The notes under the pieces: model-generated
Databases searched by the model: none
Seen by the model: the letters and a program-made list of their open reading frames with translations, nothing else
Told to the model about the DNA's origin: nothing
Part shown: positions 17,809-24,205 of the stretch, piece after piece
How the letters are laid out: every line of letters begins with the position of its first letter
Position numbering within the stretch: position 1 is the stretch's first letter
Program-made: the position numbers and the translations under genes
Assembly: GCA_045602025.1 (NCBI GenBank)
Contig: JAZSAT010000004.1
Coordinates: 16,495-80,494 of the forward strand
Source of the DNA: RGIG5579 sp045602025
GTDB lineage: Bacteria > Bacillota > Clostridia > Oscillospirales > SIG627
Direction of reading: 5' to 3'
DNA: 64,000 nucleotides

Positions 17809-17973
17809 TTACCAAAGCTCTACGGGAAAAACAATTAGATTTCTCTTTGGCTGAGGGTCCCATTCCCCCTGGTTATCATCACCTCCGACGCCAGATGATG
17901 AAAGCACATCCTCGGTGGTAAATTGAATCACTTTTACCGTTGGTGTCTGATAGGCTGCTTTTGTCTGATTCAT
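17809..17973 (-). CDS. 54-aa peptide heading the surface-protein operon
   Basis: A short gene starting ATGAATCAG with an excellent AAGGAG site 8 bp upstream and ending TAA. It reads MNQTKAAYQTPTVKVIQF at the start, then TTEDVLSSSGVGGDDNQG and a Trp/Pro-containing tail, VELW at the end. No signal peptide or membrane helix. Short leader-like proteins with a (K/E)V.EF.TEDV(I/L)..SG pattern occur near cohesin/dockerin surface proteins in gut Clostridia in my recollection; their role is unknown. It would be the first gene transcribed when the invertible promoter is ON. Confidence 0.75.
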   Translation of the reverse strand: MNQTKAAYQTPTVKVIQFTTEDVLSSSGVGGDDNQGEWDPQPKRNLIVFPVELW

Positions 17974-17998
17974 CGTTATTCTCCTTCACTGCTTATTT

Positions 17999-18022
17999 GC
18001 AACATAATTGACATTATGTTGC
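17999..18022. repeat. Left inverted repeat of the invertible cassette
   Basis: 24 bp, itself a palindrome: GCAACATAAT-TGAC-ATTATGTTGC (10-bp perfect arms, 4-bp centre). Its reverse complement matches 18228-18251 at 22 of 24 positions. Confidence 0.9.
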
Positions 18023-18061
18023 AATTTCTTCTTTCGATCGCAGAAAGAGGAAAGAAAACAA

Positions 18062-18124
18062 TAAAAAAAGAGCATAACAACAAAAGCTTTTTGACTCGAA
18101 AAATCAAAAGGCTTTATCGTTATG
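18062..18124 (-). terminator. Terminator inside the invertible segment
   Basis: Long hairpin with outer arms CATAAC/GTTATG and inner arms AAAGCTTTTTGA/TCAAAAGGCTTT, then CTCTTTTTTTAT on the minus strand. In the OFF orientation it blocks read-through from the recombinase gene into the surface operon. Confidence 0.8.
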
Positions 18125-18153
18125 TCTATATTTTTGTTTTTTTATCGGAAGTA

Positions 18154-18182
18154 TTGATTTTTTTAAATATTTGTGATATGAT
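18154..18182 (+). promoter_or_regulatory. Promoter carried by the invertible segment
   Basis: TTGATT, 17 bp, TATGAT, with an extended -10 TG one base upstream. It is the only strong promoter seen between the recombinase and the surface operon, and it faces away from the operon. Confidence 0.8.
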
Positions 18183-18227
18183 GGCGATGTATTGTCACAG
18201 GTGTTTTTCTTTTTGTGTCAATATGTA

Positions 18228-18251
18228 GAAACATAATGTCAATTATGTCGC
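18228..18251. repeat. Right inverted repeat of the invertible cassette
   Basis: 24 bp, core ACATAATGTCAATTATGT, the reverse complement of the left repeat with two mismatches near its outer arms. Confidence 0.9.
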
Positions 18252-18273
18252 ATCCGCAAGGGTGCTTTTTTTT
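18250..18273 (+). terminator. Terminator facing the OFF-state promoter
   Basis: GCATCC-GCAA-GGGTGC followed by eight T on the plus strand, about 60 bp beyond the expected start site of the OFF-oriented promoter. It overlaps the end of the right inverted repeat and would stop antisense transcription into the recombinase gene. Confidence 0.8.
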
Positions 18274-18289
18274 ATTTAAAAATAAAAAT

Positions 18290-19132
18290 CTACAGAATCA
18301 GATGAAGCTTTTCCATTCGGCGGCGATGGGTCATGGCACTGGCGGCGGTATAAATTCGAGTGGTATTGATGCTGCTGTGACCGAGAACATCCGCAAGAAG
18401 CACAATGTCCTTCTCGATTTTGTAAAATGTTCTTGCAAACAAATGCCTTAGGTTATGGGGGAAAACCTTCCCGGGCGAAACACCCGCCTTTTTGCAAAGC
18501 CCCTTCATCTCCCGCCAAACACAGCATCGGTTTATGGGCTTTCCCTTCTTTGTAATAAAGATAGGCCCTGATGCGATCCCTTCTTTCTTAGTATAAACCA
18601 GCAATTTCTTTTTCAGCTCCGGAAGCAAAAACACCCTTCGGCTTTTTCCCTTGCAGTTCACCTGCGCTTCCCCACGAAGCACACTTTCCACGGTAATAAA
18701 GGGCAATTCGCTGATTCGGATCCCGGTGGTACAGATCGTCTGCAGTATCAAACAAAGTCTTTGATTTCCCCTTTTCTCCGCTTCTCTTACCAAGCGATGG
18801 TATTCCTCCCGATTCAGCTCCCTCTCCTCCGGGATAAAAACACTTTTTTGCACCTTGAAGCGGCGGAGCAGCACCTCTTCCCAACCCATAAAGTGAAAAA
18901 AAGAATTCAGTGCCGCGATCATGGAATTTGCGCTGGAAAGAGCGTAGTTTTCTTCTAAATGCTTTTTATACTGTTTGGTAAGATCTTTTGTTATATCCTT
19001 GTTTTGAACAAAGTCTGAAAAGTATGCTACATCGTGCCGATATTTTTCCACGGTAGCATCACTTTTTTCCATATCTATCAAATACTTTGAAAATAAATCG
19101 ATGTTGTTTTTTGTAATCGTTCTGTCAGCCAA
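18290..19132 (-). CDS. Tyrosine recombinase (inverter and/or integrase)
   Basis: 280 aa. N-terminal SAM-like core-binding domain about 8-85; catalytic domain about 104-275 with the full set Arg139 (TGIRIS), Lys161/163 (CKGKSRR), His226 and Arg229 (PHNLRH), His252 (GHSSINTT) and Tyr261. The start is TTG: AAGGAGG lies 8 bp before it, whereas the nearby ATG at 19139 is out of frame. It sits between the invertible cassette and the right copy of the thrC repeat, so it could catalyse promoter inversion, element integration, or both. XerC/D-sized, like RecV-type phase-variation recombinases. Confidence 0.88.
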   Translation of the reverse strand: MADRTITKNNIDLFSKYLIDMEKSDATVEKYRHDVAYFSDFVQNKDITKDLTKQYKKHLEENYALSSANSMIAALNSFFHFMGWEEVLLRRFKVQKSVFIPEERELNREEYHRLVREAEKRGNQRLCLILQTICTTGIRISELPFITVESVLRGEAQVNCKGKSRRVFLLPELKKKLLVYTKKEGIASGPIFITKKGKPINRCCVWREMKGLCKKAGVSPGKVFPHNLRHLFARTFYKIEKDIVLLADVLGHSSINTTRIYTAASAMTHRRRMEKLHLIL

Positions 19133-19195
19133 AAAACATCCCTCCTTTTTGTATGGTTTTCACCGTTTTTCTTCTTATTATACAAAAAAGATACA

Positions 19196-19223
19196 CCTTC
19201 GTTTTGGAGAATATTAAATAAAA
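19196..19223 (+). other. Right direct repeat (putative attR), remnant of thrC 3' end
   Basis: Repeats the last codons and stop of thrC (would encode FVLENIK then TAA) outside any gene, 27 of 28 bases identical to 10977-11004. Directly followed by a terminator, as the ancestral thrC end would be. Confidence 0.7.
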
Positions 19224-19230
19224 ACAAAAA

Positions 19231-19262
19231 GAAAACCCCGGAAATCCGGGGTTTTCTTTTTT
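19231..19262 (+). terminator. Terminator after the right direct repeat
   Basis: GAAAACCCCGGA/TCCGGGGTTTTC perfect hairpin then CTTTTTT. Possibly the original thrC terminator. Confidence 0.8.
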
Positions 19263-19283
19263 GTCGAAAGTTTTCTTTGCCTT

Positions 19284-19416
19284 GTTCCTTTTTCGAGAAA
19301 AAGGAACCGAAAAAGCTTATGACTTATTAAAAAATAACTTTGGATTTATATTCCTTGTTTATCTTTTATAAGTCGGAAGCTTTCTTTGCTTACTTTCTTT
19401 CTCGAAAGAAAGTAAG
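19284..19416. repeat. MITE-like repeat, copy 2
   Basis: Left palindrome GTTCCTTTTTC/GAAAAAGGAAC (19284-19307), CCGAAAAAGCTT flank, about 65 bp of AT-rich spacer, AAGCTTTCTTTGC flank and right palindrome CTTACTTTCTTTC/GAAAGAAAGTAAG (19389-19416). Same order as copy 1 at 1201-1346. With the next repeat it fills the otherwise geneless 19133-19559 stretch. Confidence 0.75.
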
Positions 19417-19562
19417 TCGCAGCCGATTTTACAAAGTTTAAAACGCAGTAAAACCCGGCGAGGCAAGGCGCACAAGGGAAACGCGAAGGAGTTTACTAAT
19501 CGTAAATGACTGAGTGTTTCTCCGTAGTGGAACGAAGCCGTAGCGGGTTTTACAAAGTTTTA
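19417..19562. repeat. 150-bp imperfect-palindrome repeat, copy A
   Basis: Contains GGAGTTTAC...GTAAATGACTGA at its centre and CGAAGCCGTAGCGGGTTTTA near its right end; left and right halves are imperfect reverse complements. Its last bases include the stop codon of the rubredoxin gene. Copy B is at 26547-26703. Confidence 0.75.
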
Positions 19563-19718
19563 TTCTTCGGTGAAGGAGTCCTTGCCAACTCCGCAAAGCG
19601 GGCAAACGAAATCATCGGGAAGGTCGTCAAATTTGGTGCCGGGCGCAATTCCGTTATCAGGATCGCCAAGAGCCTCGTCATAGGTCCAGCCGCATACATC
19701 GCAAACATATTTTTTCAT
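19560..19718 (-). CDS. Rubredoxin
   Basis: 52 aa. Two CxxC knuckles, YVCDVCGW at residues 4-11 and VCPLCGVGK near 38-46, bind one iron; the intervening GIAPGTKFDDLPDDF is typical rubredoxin. It carries electrons to the flavodiiron protein encoded 37 bp upstream in the same operon, for oxygen or NO detoxification in the cytoplasm. AAAGGAG precedes ATG. The stop codon lies on the edge of a 150-bp repeat. Confidence 0.93.
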   Translation of the reverse strand: MKKYVCDVCGWTYDEALGDPDNGIAPGTKFDDLPDDFVCPLCGVGKDSFTEE

Positions 19719-19755
19719 ATTCTTTTTCTCCTTTAATTATATATATTTATTTTAT

Positions 19756-20910
19756 TTATTTGCAAAGTTCCTTTGCAAGGGCTTCGATTTGTCCGCGGGA
19801 TTCATCACTGAGTGCAGAGAGAATTTTTACACCGTTTTCCGCAAAGGTAAGGTTTTTGCTCTTTTCAAGCATTCCCTTCATCACGCGAGCTGCAGTAGGT
19901 GCCCAGGAGCCGTTTTCCACAAAAGCCACCGTGCGGTTGGAATAATTTCTCTCGGTCAGGTGATGGATAAACTCCTTCATAAAGGGGAAAATGTCCCCAT
20001 TATAGGTGGTGGTAGCAAGTACAAGCTTCGAATAGCGGAAGGCATCCTCCACCGCCTCTGCCATATCCTCTCTTGCAAGATCGCTTGTGACTACCTTTTT
20101 ACAGCCGTTTGCAAGAAGCTTTTCACAAAGAAGCTTTACCGCCTTTTCCGTATTGCCGTAAACGGAAGTGTAAGCAATGAGAACCCCCTCTTCCTCGGGT
20201 GTATAAGAGGACCAGGTGTGATAAAGGTTCAGATAATAAGAAAGATTTTCCGTCAAAATAGGTCCATGCAAGGGGCAAATGATCTTGATCTCAAGCCCTG
20301 CCGCCTTTTTCAGGAGGGTCTGCACCTGCGCACCGTATTTTCCAACAATACCGATGTAGTATCTTCTCGCCTCGCACGCCCAGTCTTCCTCTACATCCAG
20401 CGCACCGAATTTACCGAAGCCGTCTGCGGAAAAGAGCACCTTGTCAAGGCTGTCGTAGCTGACGATCACCTCGGGCCAATGGACCATGGGTGCCGTAAGG
20501 AAGGTAAGGGTATGCTCACCAAGATTTAAAGCATCTCCTTCGCCAACCACCACACGCTTATCGGCAAAATCCGTGCCGTAGAAATTTTTCATCATATCAA
20601 AAGCCTTGGCAGAAGAGACCACCTTTGCTTCCGGGTACTTTTCACAAAAAGCCATAATACCGGAGGAATGATCGGGCTCCATGTGATGTATCACAAGAAA
20701 ATCAGGGCATCTTTCACCGATCTGGCCTGCGATCTTCTCCAGCCATTCTTCCTCAAAGGTAGCGGAAACGGTGTCCATTACCGCAATTTTTTCATCCACG
20801 ATCACATAGGAATTATATGCCATGCCGTTCGGCACAATATACTGCCCCTCAAAAAGATCGACCTTATGATCGTTGACACCCACATAGCGAATATCTTTTG
20901 AAATTTCCAT
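19756..20910 (-). CDS. Flavodiiron protein (FprA family)
   Basis: 384 aa. Metallo-beta-lactamase-like domain 1-245 with the di-iron motif HxExDH (His76, Glu78, Asp80, His81), later His ligands in APMVHWPE and LHGP, then a flavodoxin domain from about 247 (YTSVYGNTEK binds FMN). It reduces O2 to water or NO to N2O using rubredoxin electrons. Followed by rubredoxin; preceded by the DUF4432 gene at 17 bp, an unusual neighbour that suggests transcription with the sugar operon or an unseen internal promoter. Confidence 0.93.
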   Translation of the reverse strand: MEISKDIRYVGVNDHKVDLFEGQYIVPNGMAYNSYVIVDEKIAVMDTVSATFEEEWLEKIAGQIGERCPDFLVIHHMEPDHSSGIMAFCEKYPEAKVVSSAKAFDMMKNFYGTDFADKRVVVGEGDALNLGEHTLTFLTAPMVHWPEVIVSYDSLDKVLFSADGFGKFGALDVEEDWACEARRYYIGIVGKYGAQVQTLLKKAAGLEIKIICPLHGPILTENLSYYLNLYHTWSSYTPEEEGVLIAYTSVYGNTEKAVKLLCEKLLANGCKKVVTSDLAREDMAEAVEDAFRYSKLVLATTTYNGDIFPFMKEFIHHLTERNYSNRTVAFVENGSWAPTAARVMKGMLEKSKNLTFAENGVKILSALSDESRGQIEALAKELCK

Positions 20911-20927
20911 TTTTACACCTCTTTTTA

Positions 20928-21893
20928 TTATTTACGGAGAAAAGAAAGCTTTATACTGTGCTCCGACTTTTCTCCCGGATTTAAGTAAACAAGTCTGCCT
21001 TCCTTCCGCATCACATCTCTTCCGTCGGGATAGGCATTGCCGGGCTCCAGCCCCATTACATAATCTCTTTCACCCATCATTTTCCATTGGGTAAAGCAGG
21101 GAAGAAATTCGGCATCGTACTCCATTCGGAGGCCAAGACCGAGCTCAGGGTTTTCCAATGTAATTTGCGCATTTTTTTCCATTGTATGATAAAAGCACAT
21201 TTCCTGATAGCCCTTTTGGGGCTTTTCTACCACATTCCACTTTTCAAGCCCTGTTTTGGCGTGGTCATCTCTCGGTTTCGTTTCAAGAGACGGAATCGTA
21301 AGCTGTGCCTTTTCGGAAAGGATAGGGTAGCCGATATTAAAGTGATAAAGGATCTGATAAGGCTCGGGAGACGGGCCCTTATTTTCCACACGGTCGGTAA
21401 TGGTTAAGGTATTTCCAAAAGTAGGAACTCTGTATTCCCTTGTAAATACAAGGTTTCTCTCCAGAGCAGATACATCCCGCATCACAGCGCAGATCACGAT
21501 CTCTTTTTCATTTACCTCATAGGAAAATTTTTCTGCGGGAATGTGGGAGACCGTACCGTGAAGGCCCACCTCTTCCCCGTCGTCCACGCAAGGCTCGCCA
21601 ACACTTCTCAGACCGCAAGTGGTCAAAAAGCCCGCAGTAAAGGATTTCAAAAAGCCGGCTCCCTTGGAATCAAAGTACCGGGGTGCCACATAACCGCAAT
21701 CGGTAAAGAAACCGAAATTCACACCGTCGTAGGAAAGGCGGGAAAGATCGGCACAGCGGTCAAGGGATACGGTAAAGGAAAGCCCGTCTCCGTTTCTGAC
21801 TTCAAGAAGGCGCATTCCGTCGCCTCTGCCGCCACAAAGACGCATTTCTTCTACACCGTATAGTTGATTTTCACTTCCGATATATGGATTCAT
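20928..21893 (-). CDS. DUF4432 family protein (aldose-epimerase-like fold)
   Basis: 321 aa, all-beta galactose-mutarotase-like protein. Strings such as SLDRCADLSRLSYDGVNFG, CGLRSVG and YHFNIGYPIL with conserved His/Glu residues fit DUF4432, a family found with sugar-catabolism genes. Cytoplasmic, no signal peptide. It overlaps the MFS gene by 4 bp (ATGA), so the two are translationally coupled; a role in converting the anomer or epimer of the imported sugar is inference. Confidence 0.75.
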   Translation of the reverse strand: MNPYIGSENQLYGVEEMRLCGGRGDGMRLLEVRNGDGLSFTVSLDRCADLSRLSYDGVNFGFFTDCGYVAPRYFDSKGAGFLKSFTAGFLTTCGLRSVGEPCVDDGEEVGLHGTVSHIPAEKFSYEVNEKEIVICAVMRDVSALERNLVFTREYRVPTFGNTLTITDRVENKGPSPEPYQILYHFNIGYPILSEKAQLTIPSLETKPRDDHAKTGLEKWNVVEKPQKGYQEMCFYHTMEKNAQITLENPELGLGLRMEYDAEFLPCFTQWKMMGERDYVMGLEPGNAYPDGRDVMRKEGRLVYLNPGEKSEHSIKLSFLRK

Positions 21894-23122
21894 TCGTTTT
21901 CTCCTTTACTTTTTGCTTTTTTTCGTATAATAACAGAAAGAAAAATACCTGCCAAGGGAAAAAGAGCTCCCAAAAGCATACCTGCCTTCATTCCGATCTG
22001 TTCAGGGGAAAGAAGGTGTTTTTCCGCAAGAAGAGAAACAGTCGGACAAGCCATCACAAGGTCCGTCACCGAGCCTACCAGCTGAGGCCCTACCGAAGCA
22101 CCCAGATCTCCTCCCGAAGCCATAAGGGCATAGATCACAACGCCCCCTTCGGGAAAACGGTCCGATGCCGCCAGAAGACTGCCCGGCCAAAGCATGGAAG
22201 TACAAAAGCCGCAAAAGGCGCAGGCGAAAAGTCCAAAAAGAGGAACAGACGAAAGGGACGCGATCACATAACAGCAAAAGGCTCCCAAAAAGCCTAAGGT
22301 GAGCACCCTGTAAATATTTCTTCCGATCTTACCGTAAAGGCTTCTGCCGAAACCCAGCATCGCCGAAAAAAGAGCAACACCAAACAAATCGCCCCATACC
22401 TTGGAAATTCCAAGAGCCGCCTCCAGATACCCGGAAGCCCACTGCTCCATGGTGCATTCCGCCGCACCGCCGAAGAAGATGAGAAGAACACAAAGCCACA
22501 CCCCGCCTTTTTTCAAAAGAAAAACGGCTCCCGTCCCCTTTTCATCCTCCGGCATGGGAGGAATTTTTGAGGTGAAAAACAAAAGGGAAGACACAAGAGG
22601 AAAGATCATAAAGATCAAGGGAAGGATCTGCCAATTTTCTTCGCCGAAAAGGAAAAGAAAACTTGTGATGATCGCTACTACAAATACCACGCCCCAGGCG
22701 AATACCGAGTGCATTCGACTCAATTCCCGATCGGGATCGTTCGATGGGATAGCCGCAAAAACAGGATTGACGAGAACCTCGCAAAGACCGCCCGCGGCAG
22801 CAAACAGTACCGTTCCCAGAAGCAGTCCCGTATATACATTTGATGGGAAGAAAAAAGGCCAGATACCGTAGACCAGAAGGCCCGCCGCCGCAAAGCAGGG
22901 CATCGCCCGCAGGGACTTTTGAATATCAAACAAATGGGAGAAGAAAGAAAAAACAAGGTCTACTCCCAGCTGGGTGCAAAAATTTACAAGAACAAGAAAT
23001 CCCAGCCGCGTAAAGGATAATCCGTAAAGCCCCCGAAAGGTCATCATTAAAACAGGAGATAAGGTGCTGACCACGGAAAGGGTAACAAGGGAAAAGTAGC
23101 AAGCGTATTTTAGTTTTTTCAC
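21890..23122 (-). CDS. MFS transporter
   Basis: 410 aa with about twelve membrane segments, FucP/sugar-permease-like in layout. I choose the GTG at 23122: it overlaps the upstream stop as GTGA and a GAGG site lies 10 bp before it; the ATG at 23158 would overlap the upstream gene by 40 bp and add a charged tail. It follows a beta-helix carbohydrate-active protein and precedes DUF4432, so an oligosaccharide or sugar is the probable substrate. Confidence 0.8.
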   Translation of the reverse strand: MKKLKYACYFSLVTLSVVSTLSPVLMMTFRGLYGLSFTRLGFLVLVNFCTQLGVDLVFSFFSHLFDIQKSLRAMPCFAAAGLLVYGIWPFFFPSNVYTGLLLGTVLFAAAGGLCEVLVNPVFAAIPSNDPDRELSRMHSVFAWGVVFVVAIITSFLFLFGEENWQILPLIFMIFPLVSSLLFFTSKIPPMPEDEKGTGAVFLLKKGGVWLCVLLIFFGGAAECTMEQWASGYLEAALGISKVWGDLFGVALFSAMLGFGRSLYGKIGRNIYRVLTLGFLGAFCCYVIASLSSVPLFGLFACAFCGFCTSMLWPGSLLAASDRFPEGGVVIYALMASGGDLGASVGPQLVGSVTDLVMACPTVSLLAEKHLLSPEQIGMKAGMLLGALFPLAGIFLSVIIRKKAKSKGENE

Positions 23123-24105
23123 AAAGGCTTTACCTCTTCTCCTTTGCGGGTATAACAATCTTTAAAATGAACAAGCTCGTTATTTTCCACTGTAATTTCG
23201 GGCATATTTTTCAAGATGAAGCCGGAAAAGGATACAAGACTTCCGCCTTTTACCGTAATGCCCATATCGCCGGCATTAAAGTCGCGGAACTGAATGCCGT
23301 TGGAATTTTCCAAAATGATCTTAGAGTAAAAGCACTGGCAGGCGGAAAAGATAAAGCCATGCCTTGCACCCAATATACGAATGCCAACGCCCTTATTAAA
23401 ATCGGAATGGTTGAAGGTACAGCCGATCACCGAACCGTGATCGCTGTTGGGAGACTGGTTTTCGCTGTTGTCAATGAGAAAACCTTCCGTATTGCCGTCA
23501 AAGGAACAGCCGGAAAACACATTGTTACCGCCGTTATTGATACAGCCATAGAAGTTTCGGTTGGCGCAAACATTGGTAAATTTGTGGAATTCGCTGAGAT
23601 ACGGGATCCAGATCCCCGCGCCGCAAAAGGTGATACGCACATCACTCACCACCGAGGAGTGCTCCAGGTTTACCCCCGTATCGGAAAAATAAAGACCGCC
23701 CCCTGAAAAATTGGTAATATGAAGACCGTGGATAAAGGCGTGGCGGGGCTGAGAGGCACCGTCTTTTTTGGAAGCAGTGCCTACAAACAAAACGCCGTGC
23801 CGCGTTCCGAGAGAGGTAGGCCTTTCAAAGGGCTCTGCAGAACCGGTAAGAGAAAGATCCGAAATGCGGCAAAAGGCAGAAAGAGAGACCGCCGCACCTT
23901 CCTTCACGGAAGAACAAAGCACAAGACGGCTCCCCTCTCCCAAGCCGAGAAGCGTGGTTTTCTCTGGCATTTTGACGCCCGAAACATAAAAATCTCCCTT
24001 GCCTAAAATTACCGTACCGTTTTTCAAAAGAAGGTTTTCAATTTCTTCTGTCCGATCCGACAGATCTCCTGTGGATTCTAAAAGATATCCTTGCAGCATT
24101 TCCAT
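23119..24105 (-). CDS. Right-handed parallel beta-helix protein, probably carbohydrate-active
   Basis: 328 aa. Regular short turns (GCINNGGNNVFSGCSFDGN, IGCTFNHSDF, FRDFNAGDMGITVKGG) indicate a pectate-lyase-like beta-helix. No signal peptide, so it acts in the cytoplasm. Polysaccharide lyase and GH28-like enzymes use this fold, but I cannot identify catalytic residues with confidence. First gene of the run with the MFS transporter and DUF4432. Confidence 0.65.
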   Translation of the reverse strand: MEMLQGYLLESTGDLSDRTEEIENLLLKNGTVILGKGDFYVSGVKMPEKTTLLGLGEGSRLVLCSSVKEGAAVSLSAFCRISDLSLTGSAEPFERPTSLGTRHGVLFVGTASKKDGASQPRHAFIHGLHITNFSGGGLYFSDTGVNLEHSSVVSDVRITFCGAGIWIPYLSEFHKFTNVCANRNFYGCINNGGNNVFSGCSFDGNTEGFLIDNSENQSPNSDHGSVIGCTFNHSDFNKGVGIRILGARHGFIFSACQCFYSKIILENSNGIQFRDFNAGDMGITVKGGSLVSFSGFILKNMPEITVENNELVHFKDCYTRKGEEVKPL

Positions 24106-24132
24106 TCTCTACCACCTGAAAATTTTTTTATT

Positions 24133-24161
24133 AGTATATCATATCCGGTTTCGTTTTTCCA
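24133..24161 (-). promoter_or_regulatory. Promoter of the beta-helix/MFS/DUF4432 run
   Basis: TGGAAA, 17 bp, TATACT, with extended -10 TG, minus strand. Confidence 0.6.
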
Positions 24162-24172
24162 TATAAAAAAAG

Positions 24173-24202
24173 AAAAATCCTCGGAAATTCCGAGGATTTT
24201 TT
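24173..24202. terminator. Terminator after upp
   Basis: AAAAATCCTCGGA/TCCGAGGATTTTT; flanking A and T runs. Confidence 0.88.
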
Positions 24203-24205
24203 CAC

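Larger units (their letters stand above)
17999..18251. promoter_or_regulatory. Invertible promoter cassette (phase switch), OFF orientation
   Basis: Two 24-bp inverted repeats enclose 205 bp that holds a strong sigma-A promoter (18154-18182, plus strand) and an intrinsic terminator active toward the minus strand. In this orientation the promoter points away from the surface operon and its transcript would stop at the hairpin at 18250-18273. Inversion would aim the promoter at the 54-aa peptide gene and leave the terminator upstream of the promoter. A complete tyrosine recombinase gene ends 38 bp away. The layout is like the cwpV switch of Clostridioides difficile. Confidence 0.8.
10977..19223. 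mobile_element. Putative 8.2-kb integrated element at the thrC 3' end
   Basis: Bounded by the thrC 3'-end direct repeat. The right repeat lies 63 bp from the start of a complete tyrosine recombinase gene, the usual place for an integrase. Cargo is an invertible promoter, a 54-aa peptide gene and two large secreted proteins, all on the minus strand. There are no replication, conjugation or phage genes, so it would be a minimal or non-autonomous island. Integration is inferred from the repeat and gene order; no empty site is visible here. Confidence 0.6.

Noticed and set aside
17974..18289. Short frames inside the invertible segment as genes
   Set aside because: Without binding sites and crossing the terminator hairpins and inverted repeats; the segment is better explained as regulatory DNA.
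19132..19139. ATG at 19139 as recombinase start
   Set aside because: It is out of frame and hits TGA after four codons; the TTG at 19132 has the correctly spaced AAGGAGG.
10977..19223. Prophage or conjugative element
   Set aside because: No capsid, portal, lysis, relaxase or type IV secretion genes; only a recombinase and surface-protein cargo.
19417..19562. Insertion sequence
   Set aside because: The 150-bp repeat encodes no transposase and has no separate terminal repeats; treated as a structured repeat.
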